Source: Agriotes lineatus (taxonomy: Eukaryota > Arthropoda > Insecta > Coleoptera > Elateridae). From it: 64,000 bases of DNA. Location: positions 34,415,219-34,479,218 of the forward strand of contig OW679197.1 in NCBI GenBank assembly GCA_940337035.1. The letters run 5' to 3'. Within the stretch, counting starts at the first letter, position 1, and every line of letters starts with the position of its first letter. The notes beneath the pieces are model-generated. The model saw nothing but the letters and a program-made list of their open reading frames with translations. It had not been told where the DNA came from and searched no databases. Positions 23,820 through 33,538 of this stretch are shown piece by piece. The position numbers were made by a program, and so were the translations under genes.

Positions 23820-24612
23820 CCTAGGCTGCATTACTCGGTGGCGGGGCTGCGCCACCAGGTGCTATTCTCGTTGCAGTTGGCGGTGGAGCCGCTTCAAGAG
23901 GGGGACCTATATGTGCTGGTAGACTCTGTAAAATGTAAGAAGTACATAATGCGCAGAAACGAGTTCTCGTCTAGACGAGTTCACATTCAAATTTAAGGGG
24001 AGGTTGGCACTCAGTGGCGCAGCAAGCGGAACGCGCACTCTATAACCTATAACCTAGCATTTGCAGTTAGCTGTTCTGGAGGTGTAATTCTTGTTTCGCA
24101 ACTTGATTTCTTGTCTTTCCTTGCTAAAGGTAATACATTGTCTTTACAAAATCTCCAAAATATGCTAAATACAATAATTTGATACTCAAAAGTTCTATAT
24201 TTTGTAATATACAAGTGCCCCAACTTTACAACGAAAACCCTACGCCACTGCCCATCAGCTGACTGGAGCTTGCCGGTCACATTTGGCTGAGTCATCATGT
24301 ACTTCTTACATTTTACAGAGTAGATGCTACGCAAACGTTCACCACCCATAGCGGCTTGGTGTGCTGGTTGGAGCTACAGGATAGATCATCAACAACAGCT
24401 GCCTGGTGGAATAATAGGTGCTGCAGGAACTGTCACCACCGATGGCGGCTTGGGAAGTGGGCAGGTGCTATAGAAAAACTTATCACCGATGGCTGCTTGG
24501 TGAGCTGGCTTTAGGTTTCAGAAGGGCAGAAATCAGAATTCAAAGGACGGGCAGCGACTTGCTCGGCTGGAGCGGACGAGACTGGCAGATCAGGCCCCTC
24601 CTTGAGGCTTAA
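23820..24612 (-). other. Possible two-segment Pro/Ala-rich coding region
   Basis: On the minus strand, about 24505-24326 yields proline/alanine-rich pieces (PAHQAAIG, PLPKPPSVVTVPAAPIIPPG, PAHQAAMGGERLRSIYS), broken by two adjacent stops and one more. A GTAAAATG donor-like site follows near 24325. The acceptor-like TTACATTTTACAG ends near 23930 and is followed by LPAHIGPPLEAAPPPTATRI and a stop near 23825. If spliced this would make a small low-complexity protein with repeated PAHQAA units. The stops, and an exact inverted repeat spanning both putative splice sites, make a decayed gene or a repeat equally possible. Function unknown. Confidence 0.2.
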
Positions 24613-25449
24613 GGTTGGTGGATAGAGTTCTGGATTCAAGTGTATTTACCAGGCCCAACATCTTTATTTTATACCTTTCGGAGGTATTGCCGCTTGGGTT
24701 ATCTTTGAGTGGGGACTGGTGGCGCTGTGTGATGGCGGTCCGCTCGAGAGCCAGCGCACTGCGGATGTTTAGCGTTTATCGTAATTTGCCGTGACTAAAG
24801 TTAGGGGCGTAGATTTTTAAACATTCTAATTGTCAATTCAGTTTCTGCAGGTGGCAATGGCACAGGGTCATGTGTAAGCTTTATAAAAAATCTAGCGTTA
24901 CGACACCTGGCCAAAGAATTGGAAGAAGTCGGTGTCATTTGTACCAAATTTTAAAAAAGCTGTATGAGTCTATACCCATTATAAAACATTGGCACTAATA
25001 CCTAATATCAACACGATTACATGTTCCCAAAAAGCGTCTCAAATTCTTCGTTTTAACAAGATTAAAGCAGAATTGTCGCAGGAAAATGTTCGGGGGAAGG
25101 AAATTATATACTACAAAAAAGAGGATGGAGCTAACTTTTATTGATTACTGGGAAGAAAACTTTTAATTCTGTAAACTGCAGGCTGTACATACCAAATACT
25201 AGGAAAGATGGTTGTACCAACCTCATCCTAGTATACATATATGAAAGAAATTTTGCCTATGTGTGTAAAAGTAAGCAACCTCGTGTGAAGCGTGTTTAAA
25301 TCAGAAGCTGGACGCCGACAAAGGTACATTTTCTCGGATATGCCATTCAACAGCAATACGAAGTATATAATAGGGAGGGTCTTAGATAAATAGGTGAGCG
25401 GCTTGTGGTAGAAGATTGATAAGATTATATGAGAAAAGTACTGCAAGTT
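24613..25449. other. Probable decayed upstream part of a LINE
   Basis: No frame is intact. Since the adjacent 25.45-26.24 kb region is a LINE reverse transcriptase remnant on the plus strand, this may contain eroded upstream LINE sequence, but I cannot align a motif confidently. Confidence 0.3.
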
Positions 25450-26235
25450 ATAAAATGGTGGATAAAACGTCTTCTTGGGGTCTTAGTTACAAATAATGGT
25501 TGTTCATCGAACAAAATAAAGAAAAGAACTGGCAAGTTCGAAAATATTTAGTTATATTAACCAAAAATTGGCAAGACCATAACATCACCAAATCCACCAT
25601 ATTCCCTACCAAGCTTCTTTGCTTTTCCTATTGCTCTGTATGCTTGCGAAACCTAGACTCTGAAACAGTGGAACAGAAAGAAGAGCGAAGCATTCGAATT
25701 ATGAATGCATAATAAGGTTTTGAGAGTCATACAGTTTGGGTTACGCCCAAACCAATTTAATCTGAAAAAACTCAACATCAGTCGGTCACAGACTTGCTAA
25801 AACACTTAGGGCCGGTTGCAGAAAGCAATGTTAAGTCTGGTGTTAGCTAACGTCGCGTCAAAGTGAACAAAATCGCATCAAATTTTGTTTACTAATGTAT
25901 TAGTTACCATAAACATTTGAAATTTGATTCGTTTTTGTTCACTTTGACGTCGCGTTAGCTAACACCAGACTTAACGTTGCTTTCTGCAACCGGCCCTTAG
26001 AAATATATGTTCGTTATTTTAATCATTTGGGCCAGTCAAGACATCAGGCTTGAGAATATCGTCGTCGTCGTATCGGAATGCGAAAACGATCTCCAAAAGT
26101 TATGGAGCGATTAGCTACAAACACTGACCGGGCAGACTCTGCCAAAGATGCATGAAGATAATTATCCAGAAGAGCCACTACATTCAGTAGGCTATAAGGA
26201 TTATAGATTAAGGAAGGGCAACTCAATAAAATGTG
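25450..26235 (+). pseudogene. LINE RT C-terminal region, split by a MITE
   Basis: Frame-jumping translation gives YLGVLVTNNGCSSNKIKKR, then TKIWKDHNITKS-like and FPIALYACETxTLKQ, then RKKSEAFE and LKKLNISRSQT. This is the typical order of the post-catalytic thumb/connection region in many insect LINEs (YLG, ITK, LYGxETWTL, AFEMW, ILxELNI). The coding sequence is interrupted at 25809 by a 188-bp Harbinger-type MITE and continues after it with RKRSPKVMERLATNTDRAD. Multiple stops and frame shifts make it non-functional. The 5' part and catalytic YADD box were not found. Clade not determined. Confidence 0.7.
25809..25996. mobile_element. PIF/Harbinger-type MITE (188 bp)
   Basis: Long terminal inverted repeats of about 50 bp, beginning GGGCCGGTTGCAGAAAGCAA on the left and its near-exact inverse on the right, continue through GTTAAGTCTGGTGTTAGCTAACG. 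The element is flanked by TTA on both sides (25806-25808 and 25997-25999), the 3-bp TWA target duplication typical of PIF/Harbinger. It has no coding capacity. The pairing is nearly complete, so it looks younger than the LINE it sits in. Confidence 0.88.
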
Positions 26236-26646
26236 TTTTACCCTCATTCATAATCATGTTACACCCCTAGAGCGTGAGGTCGTGGATGCATTTCCTATGT
26301 GTTCTAGGATCTTTTCTCAACTTTTCACTTCTGCTTTTCTTTTTCTTTTATCTTAGCTATATTTTATCCTTTCTTTTGGTCTGCATCCTGTTCATTACAT
26401 ACACATTCGTATTATTTTGGTGGCTTTTTTAGTATCCTCCTTATATAATTAGTGGTTCGCCTGTTTTAGTATATCTGTGATTATTTAATTTCATATGCGG
26501 CCTCTGCTTGCGTTTCCTTTTAGTTTTGGTATTTTAACATTTCTGGATTTTCAACTTCTCTAATTTAAATAAAACACTTCTGGAGCCTGTGGTTTGTAAA
26601 TATCACAAATCGTTAAAACTCCTCACCACACAAGTATTTAACAACT
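26236..26646. other. Unassigned DNA
   Basis: No element boundary recognised. The last part may belong to the Penelope-like element's terminal region. Confidence 0.3.
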
Positions 26647-26686
26647 GCTAAATACGTATTTCGACAGTCAAGCTGTCATCAGTAGC
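26647..26686 (-). ncRNA. Hammerhead-ribozyme-like motif, candidate
   Basis: On the minus strand the order is GCTA, CTGATGA, GACAG-type stem, GAA, ATACGTAT, TT, TAGC. CTGATGA and GAA match the hammerhead core. GCTA pairs with TAGC as a 4-bp stem I, ATACGTAT is a minimal self-complementary stem III, and T follows at the expected cleavage position. Stem II is the weak point: the best pairing, GACAG with CTGTC, uses the last two core bases, and the base next to the core is a C-C mismatch. Penelope-like elements are known to carry type I hammerheads with very short stem III in their terminal repeats, and this lies about 120 bp beyond a Penelope stop codon. Confidence 0.3.
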
Positions 26687-26805
26687 TACGAAACTTACTC
26701 GTTACCAAATCACAAATGGAAGTGGGCGATTCCCGCACATTTTACAGTTATTTATACTATCTGACCCGGAGGGCGTGGCCGAGGGTCAATTAACATGGCC
26801 GATGG

Positions 26806-27470
26806 TCAATGTAACTTTAACAAGTCATGCAAGATGGAGGAAGGTATAGGTCCACCGTCTTTGTTCAAAAGTTTATTATCTCGGTTCTTAAAAATGGCTA
26901 AGCTTTCAAACGAATTTAGTTGCTTTGTTGAAGATAACGCCTTAACAGTTTTAGGTCATCCTCTTTTATACTATGACCCGTTTCGTAAATATGTCGGGCA
27001 ATACTTTTTTCGAATCTGTTGAATCTAAAATGAGCTAAATGCTCTTTAAAACTAGTACCAAGATTACGACGTGTTTGCCCAATATATTTAGAATCACAAT
27101 GGGAACACTTAATTTCGTAAATACCAGATCTCTCTAAAGTCCTAAGTTTGTCTTTTGAATTTCCCAAAAAAATTCTAATATTGTTGTTTGAACCATACAC
27201 AACTTTATGGCCCTATTCTTTAAAAAATTTTGCTAGGCCCTTTGTAGTCGGGTGAAACGGAATTTTGATGTACTTGGGTCCTTCCCTTGTAAGACTGACG
27301 AGAGCTGTAGAATTTCGAACGTGCAATTTTAATTTTTGTTTCCTAATCAAATTGTCGATAATTTTAGAAGGGAAACCATTTTACACAGCGATGCTTTTTA
27401 TGGTCTGAAGTTCAGTGGTATATCGATCTTTGTTTAAAGAAAAGTTCTCTAATTTATGGCATTGCTATAC
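26806..27470 (-). pseudogene. Penelope-like element: RT C-terminus plus GIY-YIG nuclease
   Basis: The minus strand encodes, in order, the C-terminal RT/linker region (LNKDRYTTELQTIKSIA, GFPSKIIDNLIRK, KYIKIPFHPTTKGLAKFF, HKVVYGSNNNIRIFLGNSKD) and then a GIY-YIG endonuclease with GIYEIKCSHCDSKYIGQTRR and EHLAHFRF...ARHIYETGHSI. After one frameshift the C-terminal tail SFESLAIFKNRDNKLLNKDG ends at a stop at 26806-26808. This layout is specific to Penelope-like retroelements, in which the GIY-YIG domain cuts the target DNA. In the nuclease the second Y of the motif (KYIG) and the downstream R are visible. Two in-frame stops in the linker and the frameshift show it is inactive; the 5' catalytic RT part is missing. 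Confidence 0.9.
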
Positions 27471-27954
27471 AGTTTCATCCAGAATTATTATTGTTACTTG
27501 TTCTGTTAGCTCTGTTATTTTTATCGTCGTTTCTGTTAATTTCGTTATATGTTATTTACTATTTCCTATGCTTTTTTCTCCGTTCAATTTTATTAATTAA
27601 TAGTTGTATTCTCTTTTATCCCCTTAAAACAAGGTAAGCATTGACCACAAAATATTTGGTATCAAAACCGAGCCTCACTGCAGCTAGCTTTTATGGATCT
27701 TAAAGAGTGAACGAGCTGCTATTACGTCAAATCTGATCGGTTAATATTAATACCTACTTGAAGTATATTACAGTTTCTATAGTTGCTAATCGTGTATGTT
27801 TGGGCTCTGCTCCACTTATTCTCGCAACGAACGACATCCTTACCCTTATAAGCATCAGAGTAAAAACTAATTCGGAAGTAAATTGCTCTTTTTATTTTAC
27901 AGACTTTAATGGCCAATTGCAGGACAGAACCTCGAACTTCGCAATAAAAGTGTA
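27471..27954. other. Unassigned DNA
   Basis: No continuation of the Penelope RT could be followed upstream of about 27470. Overlapping frames at 27722-27955 on both strands have no family motif. Confidence 0.35.
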
Positions 27955-28190
27955 GAAAACCTGCATGAGAGAAGAACTAGACACGACTCCTCTGGGACAA
28001 GTTATGGAAGAATGTCAGCTACGCTGGTTCGCACAACTAACTAGAAGTCGAGGTAAAAATTGCTACAAGAACAAGAAACGCTGGAACAGCAGATAAAAAC
28101 CTCAGAGGAGGCCACGTGATAATTGAAAAAGTCAGCCAACTAAACTCTTATACACAAGAAGTATACGGGAAGAGCTCTAGAACTAGATAT
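27955..28190 (+). pseudogene. LINE C-terminal fragment
   Basis: Plus-strand translation gives MREELDTTPLGQVMEECQLRWFAQLTRS followed by KKRWNSR-x-KPQRRPRDN. The pattern (LxxTPL..., QLRWFGH..., then an arginine-rich GRPR-like block) is the usual end of a LINE ORF2 protein after the reverse transcriptase. It is short, has stops, and is a different fragment from the one at 25.45-26.24 kb, where the matching block is in another state of decay. No tail or target duplication was seen. Confidence 0.6.
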
Positions 28191-28912
28191 AGGAAAAAGC
28201 GTGAATCGTTCGTTAAGGCTACACGGCCACGACAAAGGTAATCGTGTTAGATTTTTTTGTATGAAGTAGTTAAATCAAATAATTTAGATTTCCTATAGAA
28301 ATATATTCTCCCTATGACAAAACTTTCAAGTTTGCAGATCGGTACACTTTGAATAAAGCAAATGTATTTATTAAAATCCACAGATTTGAATTTATTTTAT
28401 TTTATATTACTAGTGTACCCACAATTTTTGTATAAGCAAATTTTATGTAACTCTCATGGTTTTGGAAATATCGTTTACCCCTCATCATTAGAGAGCACTG
28501 TGTATTCATATTTTAAATAGGATCATGTTCTACGTTATACATATTTCCTTAAACTTTTCGACATACAAAATAATATACTTTTAATATTGACTTTTCAAAG
28601 AAAGCTCGGATATTAAGATAAAAAATATATTTCCGGTTGGTATACCTAAAAGTGAAAAATCAGAAATATTGTCTAAGCTAACATATTGCAAAAATATTCC
28701 GTCGAAATCTAAAAATTTCAATTTCTGAAAAAAAAATTTATATGTGGCACAGTTCGTGTACCACCATAGTAACTTGTCGTTGGTGTGGCTCACTTTTGAA
28801 AACTGAAATGTGTTTAAAATACAATACAAACTTCATCAAAACTGTATGATTTGAGTGTCTCAAAAAAGTACATCTCTGATTTAAGTTTGCCAAAGTCATT
28901 CCAAAACATGAT
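28191..28912. other. AT-rich DNA, no gene seen
   Basis: Only AT-rich sequence with a chance minus-strand frame at 28581-28829. Confidence 0.4.
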
Positions 28913-29269
28913 TTGAGTAAACAATAGTAGTTTATTTGATATGGGCATTAAAGTGCTTCAAAATCGTCATTAAAAACGAGAAATCGACATTAAAGTAATC
29001 CATTGCTTTACGACTTTTTTGTAGATGGCGAGGTGACAGATAAACGTCAACCGACGTTAACATAACCTACAAATATTGGTTAAAATGTTGTAATTTCACG
29101 ATTTCTCGATTTCAAATAAAACATAATGTACTCCTCGGCACTGAAGTTCCTTTTTATGCCTCATGTGGTTTATTTGCTTTAGCCCTACGGACCTCGGCAG
29201 CTAAATCCACATTCGTCATAAAAAGCTAAACTTCAGTGCCTTGGTATATAAACCACTATTGTACTCAAG
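28913..29269. mobile_element. Foldback element related to the 17.6-19.9 kb array
   Basis: Outer inverted repeats TTGAGTAAACAATAGTAGTTTA and TAAACCACTATTGTACTCAA enclose an inner long hairpin with CGGCACTGAAGTT / AACTTCAGTGCC, TTTTTATG / CATAAAAA, ATGTGG / CCACAT and an apex containing CTACGGACC. Its outer end, ACTATTGTACTCAAGT, is nearly the same as the 23-bp mini-module of the array (GACTATTGTAGTAGTACTCAAG). It therefore looks like a dispersed single unit of the same family. No protein and no unambiguous target duplication. Confidence 0.7.
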
Positions 29270-29924
29270 TAGAATAAATCTGCAACGTCTGTGACCTGGC
29301 GATGGTACCAGATTTATTTATTTATGAAATTCTTTTATATCTGTGATGAATAATATTTATAAAAGCGCAATTGGACAATATATTCAGCACACAGCATTAA
29401 CCATGTTCATGTTGTTTTTTTGTGTACTTATTTCACCACTCTGCCAAATTAAAAATATTAAATATCGAACATTTCCAGGGACAATCTGGCCTCGTTATCG
29501 ACGGTTAGCAATTAAAACTGAAAATGAATAAGGAAAGCGTTTCACTACGACTTAGAAACGACTAACCTCCAGTGAATTACTTGACACTTGACACATGTGC
29601 AAACGTAAGGTACATAGTTTCCTGTGAAATTTACTAGAGCAGGTGGTGACCGTGCCAAACTATTTAGAAAAATGCCAAAATCTTATCAATGTTTTTAAAA
29701 AATGTATACGTTTTAGTTAAAAAAACAGATTTTGAATATATTTTAATTTAAAAAAATCTTGATTTTCTGTACCAACTTTGTAGAAAATAATCTTTCTTTT
29801 TTGAGATCAACATATATTGCTTCTTCCACACAAATCTGATTTTATTATATAAGTACATACCTCAGGGTAATTCCAAAGTTCCTGTATCTCATTAATTTGT
29901 TGAGGTACAACTTTAAACGTCATG
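29270..29924. other. AT-rich DNA, no gene seen
   Basis: Frames at 29343-29531 are short and motif-free. The final part may be decayed upstream sequence of the Jockey-like fragment. Confidence 0.35.
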
Positions 29925-30140
29925 TTATGTTTTTTAGAAGCATGGTGTGTGACCAATGCGACACTACGAAAAGACCTACAAATACACACAATTAAGGAGG
30001 TAGCCAAACAACTCAGTGAGATATATAGTATATTATCAGTGCACCCAAATCAACTGGCGCGTAGACTTCTCCACGAATCAAATGACACTCGTAGACTTGA
30101 ACACTTTAAGCCTTTGGACATACCAGATAGGCTCCAGTAG
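29925..30140 (+). pseudogene. Jockey-like LINE, C-terminal end of ORF2
   Basis: The open segment reads AWCVTNATLRKDLQIHTIKE, then AKQLSEIYSILSVHPNQLAR and LLHESNDTRRLEHFKPLDI before a stop at 30138-30140. The order APWYVxNxTLHxDLxIPTV..., HPNxLAxxLL, RRLKRxxPLDL is the signature of the C-terminus of Jockey-clade reverse transcriptases. It is severely 5'-truncated: no endonuclease or catalytic domain is present. The reading frame itself is intact to its natural-looking stop. Confidence 0.75.
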
Positions 30141-30384
30141 CAACAATCAAGACTTAGCTAAGATGAAATTGTAAAGGCACGAAAAACTTTGTTATCTGAT
30201 CTATATTTTTTTATTCATTGCGCTAACTTAAATGTATTTGAATTGAGAGCATTTTTTACGACAACTTGTCAGCATGGTAAGTTCTTATGTTATGTGTTAT
30301 GTACATCATGACCACAGATTATTTATTCAAAAATAATACATTATAATAATTAAATTGTAACCAAAGAACTTAAACCTAATATCG

Positions 30385-30645
30385 AGTTGGTCCACTTCTT
30401 GTTCTTTTTGGAATCTTCTCAGCATGCTGTCTATGCAGTTGCCTATGACCCTTTGGTCACCCAGAAGCTATTCTTCTGCAACTGCACTAGCCAGTTTAAG
30501 TAAATTGTCAATCGGATCGAGGTCTGCGGAGCGGGATTGCCATGCCATCCTTATGATTCCTTCTTCTTCGAAAAATGCATTAACAAACCGAGTAACATGT
30601 AGTTTGGAATTTCCGCCAATGTAAATGAAGTCTGTTCCTCTCTGT
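30385..30645 (-). pseudogene. Tc1-like transposase, C-terminal half
   Basis: Minus-strand translation gives IYIGGNSKLHVTRFVNAFFE, then EEGIIRMAWQSRSADLDPID, then a stop, then VIGNCIDSMLRRF. These match the FMQDNARPHxA...FLEExGIxxMxWPARSPDLNPIE...LxxSMPRRC region of Tc1-family DDE transposases. The second catalytic aspartate (in DN) is replaced by glycine (GGN). PID stands where PIE supplies the third acid. A stop codon separates the two conserved parts. Confidence 0.8.
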
Positions 30646-32029
30646 TTAGCAAATAGTAAAACAATTAATCATAACATTTGATTAAGTCTCATTGACAAAT
30701 ACTACAAAATTTGTTCTTCCGTTTCTACATATACCTCCTCAAATAGTAACAGATGCTCCTCCGTATGGTGCTAAGGTGTAAAATTGTCTTTAGTGGCGCA
30801 AATATTCATATTTAGCTCGTGACTTTTGGTATTGACGTGAAGCGTGACTCTGTCTTTCGATTCAGTGCTGTGATACATTCCAGATCGCAGCGGTTCGTCG
30901 CTACTCAGGGTTTTGGTTGTTTGACTTTATCGCCTTATTTTTCAGTTGAAGATGATTATTAGCCCACGGCGGTAGGTGATTTTCAACGGTGTAGTAACGT
31001 TTTGGCAGTTATGTCTTCTACGCTATCCCAGCATTTCTTGGTCCGTATGAGGTGAGTTTTTGCATTTTCTGTTCATGCTACGGTTTATGCGGATTCGCTC
31101 TAATTTGCGCTATTGGTTGGTAGCCGTTAGTATCGGGTCAAAAGGACATGGTCAGTTTAACCAGATTGAATGCCTCCTGTGTGACCGCTCTTCATGTGCG
31201 TCGACTACATTATGTCAACGTGACCTTGACTGGGAGGAGTTGGAATCCTTCGATATTAAGACATTTTTCAGCTAGGCGAATTGCTAGCATATTCGATAGA
31301 ATTCCTTCATAATCCATTGTATGTTGCCGTTGCTTTTATGTGTTTAATTTATGAACATTAATCTCTAGCTTTTGCATTTCTCGTGTCGTGTTTTTACGCA
31401 AGCCTCGTTAAATTAGCCCCTCAAGCTTCGCCGGAGCTGAAGTTGTAAAAGTTATATGATATTCAACCTTCAGAATCGTAATTCAATCTTTAACATCTTA
31501 ATGCACTATGTTCGTTGATTAGAGATAAATCTGTTTGTAGTTTTGCATTTTATCGTTTATCCTATGTACGGTACGTATATAGGTACCATGATCCTAAGTC
31601 GTATAAAGCGGATCTGTGATATTTAGGCTATACTTTATTGTTTACTGCCTCGGACAAATCTATGTAACTCAAAATAAAATATAGTACCATTATTTCAACT
31701 TGATTAATGGCTGTACTGGCTGGTATTGGTTGTTATTCTATTTGAATATTATACTCTGTTACGATTTAAACCTTGTCTTATTTTGTTAGTGCGACCTTCT
31801 TACCTCGAATTATCTGGCGATTGACTGCCGCTTTTGAGTTTATTAGTTCTCATTTCTATCTGAACACATTTGCTGTAAAAAACTCGTTGGCACCCTCAGT
31901 ATTTATTTGTATTTTAATAATTTTGTAATGGCTTGCACACCGTCTCCACTGTTTAGCTGACTGGTTCTCAAATTTGTCCATGTAGTCTCGTGATAATTTA
32001 CAAGTAAAGTACCCGTCAAAAATTTGGTA
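30646..32029. other. Sequence between the two Tc1 halves
   Basis: About 1.4 kb lies where an intact Tc1 gene would have about 0.3 kb, suggesting a later insertion or two unrelated fragments. No boundaries were found. At 31012-31055 ATGTCTTCTACGCTATCCC opens a short frame ending in a GAGGTGAGT donor-like site; this may be chance. A plus-strand frame at 31060-31275 lacks motifs. Confidence 0.35.
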
Positions 32030-32360
32030 TAAATGGTTCTTGCTGTACCACGTAGTTTTTCAAACGGCGTTCATCGGTAAATAATAAATTACCACACCCG
32101 CAACTCCGCTATAGAAGATCTTTTGAGAAATTCAACCTAGCCTGCGTGTAATCTCTATTGAGGGAAGGACATCTGCCTCGTCTTCCAGACTGCAAATTTG
32201 AAGCATGCAATCTTCCTCAAACTGTTTTGTCAGATACATTCAAAGTATTGTTCTGCATTAGATGACCCGCAATTTCTTACACAGTAGGTGTCCTTGCCCT
32301 TCTGGCTTCAAACTTATTAATCGATTCATGCTCGGGCTTGTAACTTATCATATCTGTATT
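32030..32360 (-). pseudogene. Tc1-like transposase, N-terminal/early catalytic part
   Basis: Minus-strand translation gives EARRARTPTV-x-EIAGHLM, then VSDKTV-x-GRLHASNLQSGR, RDYTQARLNFSKDL and LLFTDERRLK. These correspond to the second helix-turn-helix of the paired-like DNA-binding region (ISxxTVRRRLHExGLxxRRP, RQARLxWAR) and the first catalytic motif (LFSDESRF; here FTDE keeps the aspartate). Three in-frame stops make it dead. The orientation agrees with the C-terminal half at 30.4-30.6 kb, so both may derive from one copy. Confidence 0.75.
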
Positions 32361-33307
32361 TTTTGGGTTGAAACCTGCTCCGATCACGTCCTATAATAGG
32401 GTGAGAAACGCCACACGTCTCAGGGAGTTATTCCAGCTTACAATAACCCTATCGTTTGGTTAATCTGACTGACACTTGATATTGGAATCTTAGAATATCT
32501 CTATTTGTTCTTGAGTTTAGCAAACTTAATTTAATGCTGGTTGTCGGTTGAAAACGGCGTTGGCATAAAAATTTGGATGACGGCAGGTTATCGTAAGAAA
32601 CGCTATAAATTCAAAATCACTTGCGTTAGCGCAACAAATCATAAACTATATCATAGGTAGATAACAAATGGGCCTACTGACTGATCATATTACCATTTTT
32701 TAAAACCAGTTCTTGCAAGCTAAAATCGACTTAAATCTTTTCTAAAACAGTATAAGATGGTGTTGTAGGTTAACAAATTAACAAGCTGTAAGAATTTTGA
32801 CAATAGACTAGTACTGCTGAGGCATGAGTCGTTCCTCTGTGATTCCATGTTAAAATATTGCAAAAACAAATTTGACATAAATTTACCTTGGCCCACTTCA
32901 ATCGTCCGTCAGTGTATACGCAATATTAACCCAAACTGAAATCCTTGCTACTCACAGGATTAAATGCTGTATAGTGTTAAGACCGTTTAAAATCCCGCAC
33001 TTGCTTTATAAATATCGGCGGTTTTCCTACATCTTCTATTTCAAACATTGGCAATTCATCGCTCCCTTTTCAAATCCAAATGGCAATTGCTTCCACTTGT
33101 GCGACCGTTGTAATGTGGTGTTAGAGCGAATCGGTTGCGTGCGCGGGAAAGGGAAAGCAAGCGAAAGCACCTCATCCCCCTTTGGTCTTCAGCCCGCGTC
33201 TTGACACTCAACGTCTTGAGGCAGTCAGTTTCTGTTTCTCGCCGTGATAGAGCAAACAAGTGGTTTTGGGGCTCGTACCTTTTGTACTAGTTAAAATTAG
33301 TTGTGTG
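32361..33307. other. Unassigned DNA
   Basis: No gene recognised. Short opposing frames at 32974-33259 overlap and have no family motif. Confidence 0.35.
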
Positions 33308-33361
33308 CCCTAAGCCAGGCACGTATCCAGGATTTGATTTCGGGGAGGGTCCAGATCCTGA

Positions 33362-33362
<1 letters not shown>

Positions 33363-33400
<38 letters not shown>
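33363..33400. repeat. (TA)19 microsatellite
   Basis: Pure TA dinucleotide run of 38 bp inside the left end of the hAT element. Confidence 0.97.
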
Positions 33401-33404
<4 letters not shown>

Positions 33405-33538
33405 TGTGTATGAAAAAAACTAAACCAGGGAAGATTGCATTTTAATAATGAAAAGTGAAAAGCCCAGACACTTTTATAAAACTAATCTACGATTTTTTTT
33501 ATTCACCATAACATCTATAATTGAGTCGACACTAATAT

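Noticed and set aside
24418..24612. Plus-strand 64-codon frame near the Pro/Ala-rich segment
   Set aside because: It is the antisense of the repeated PAHQAA-like units and lacks motifs of its own.
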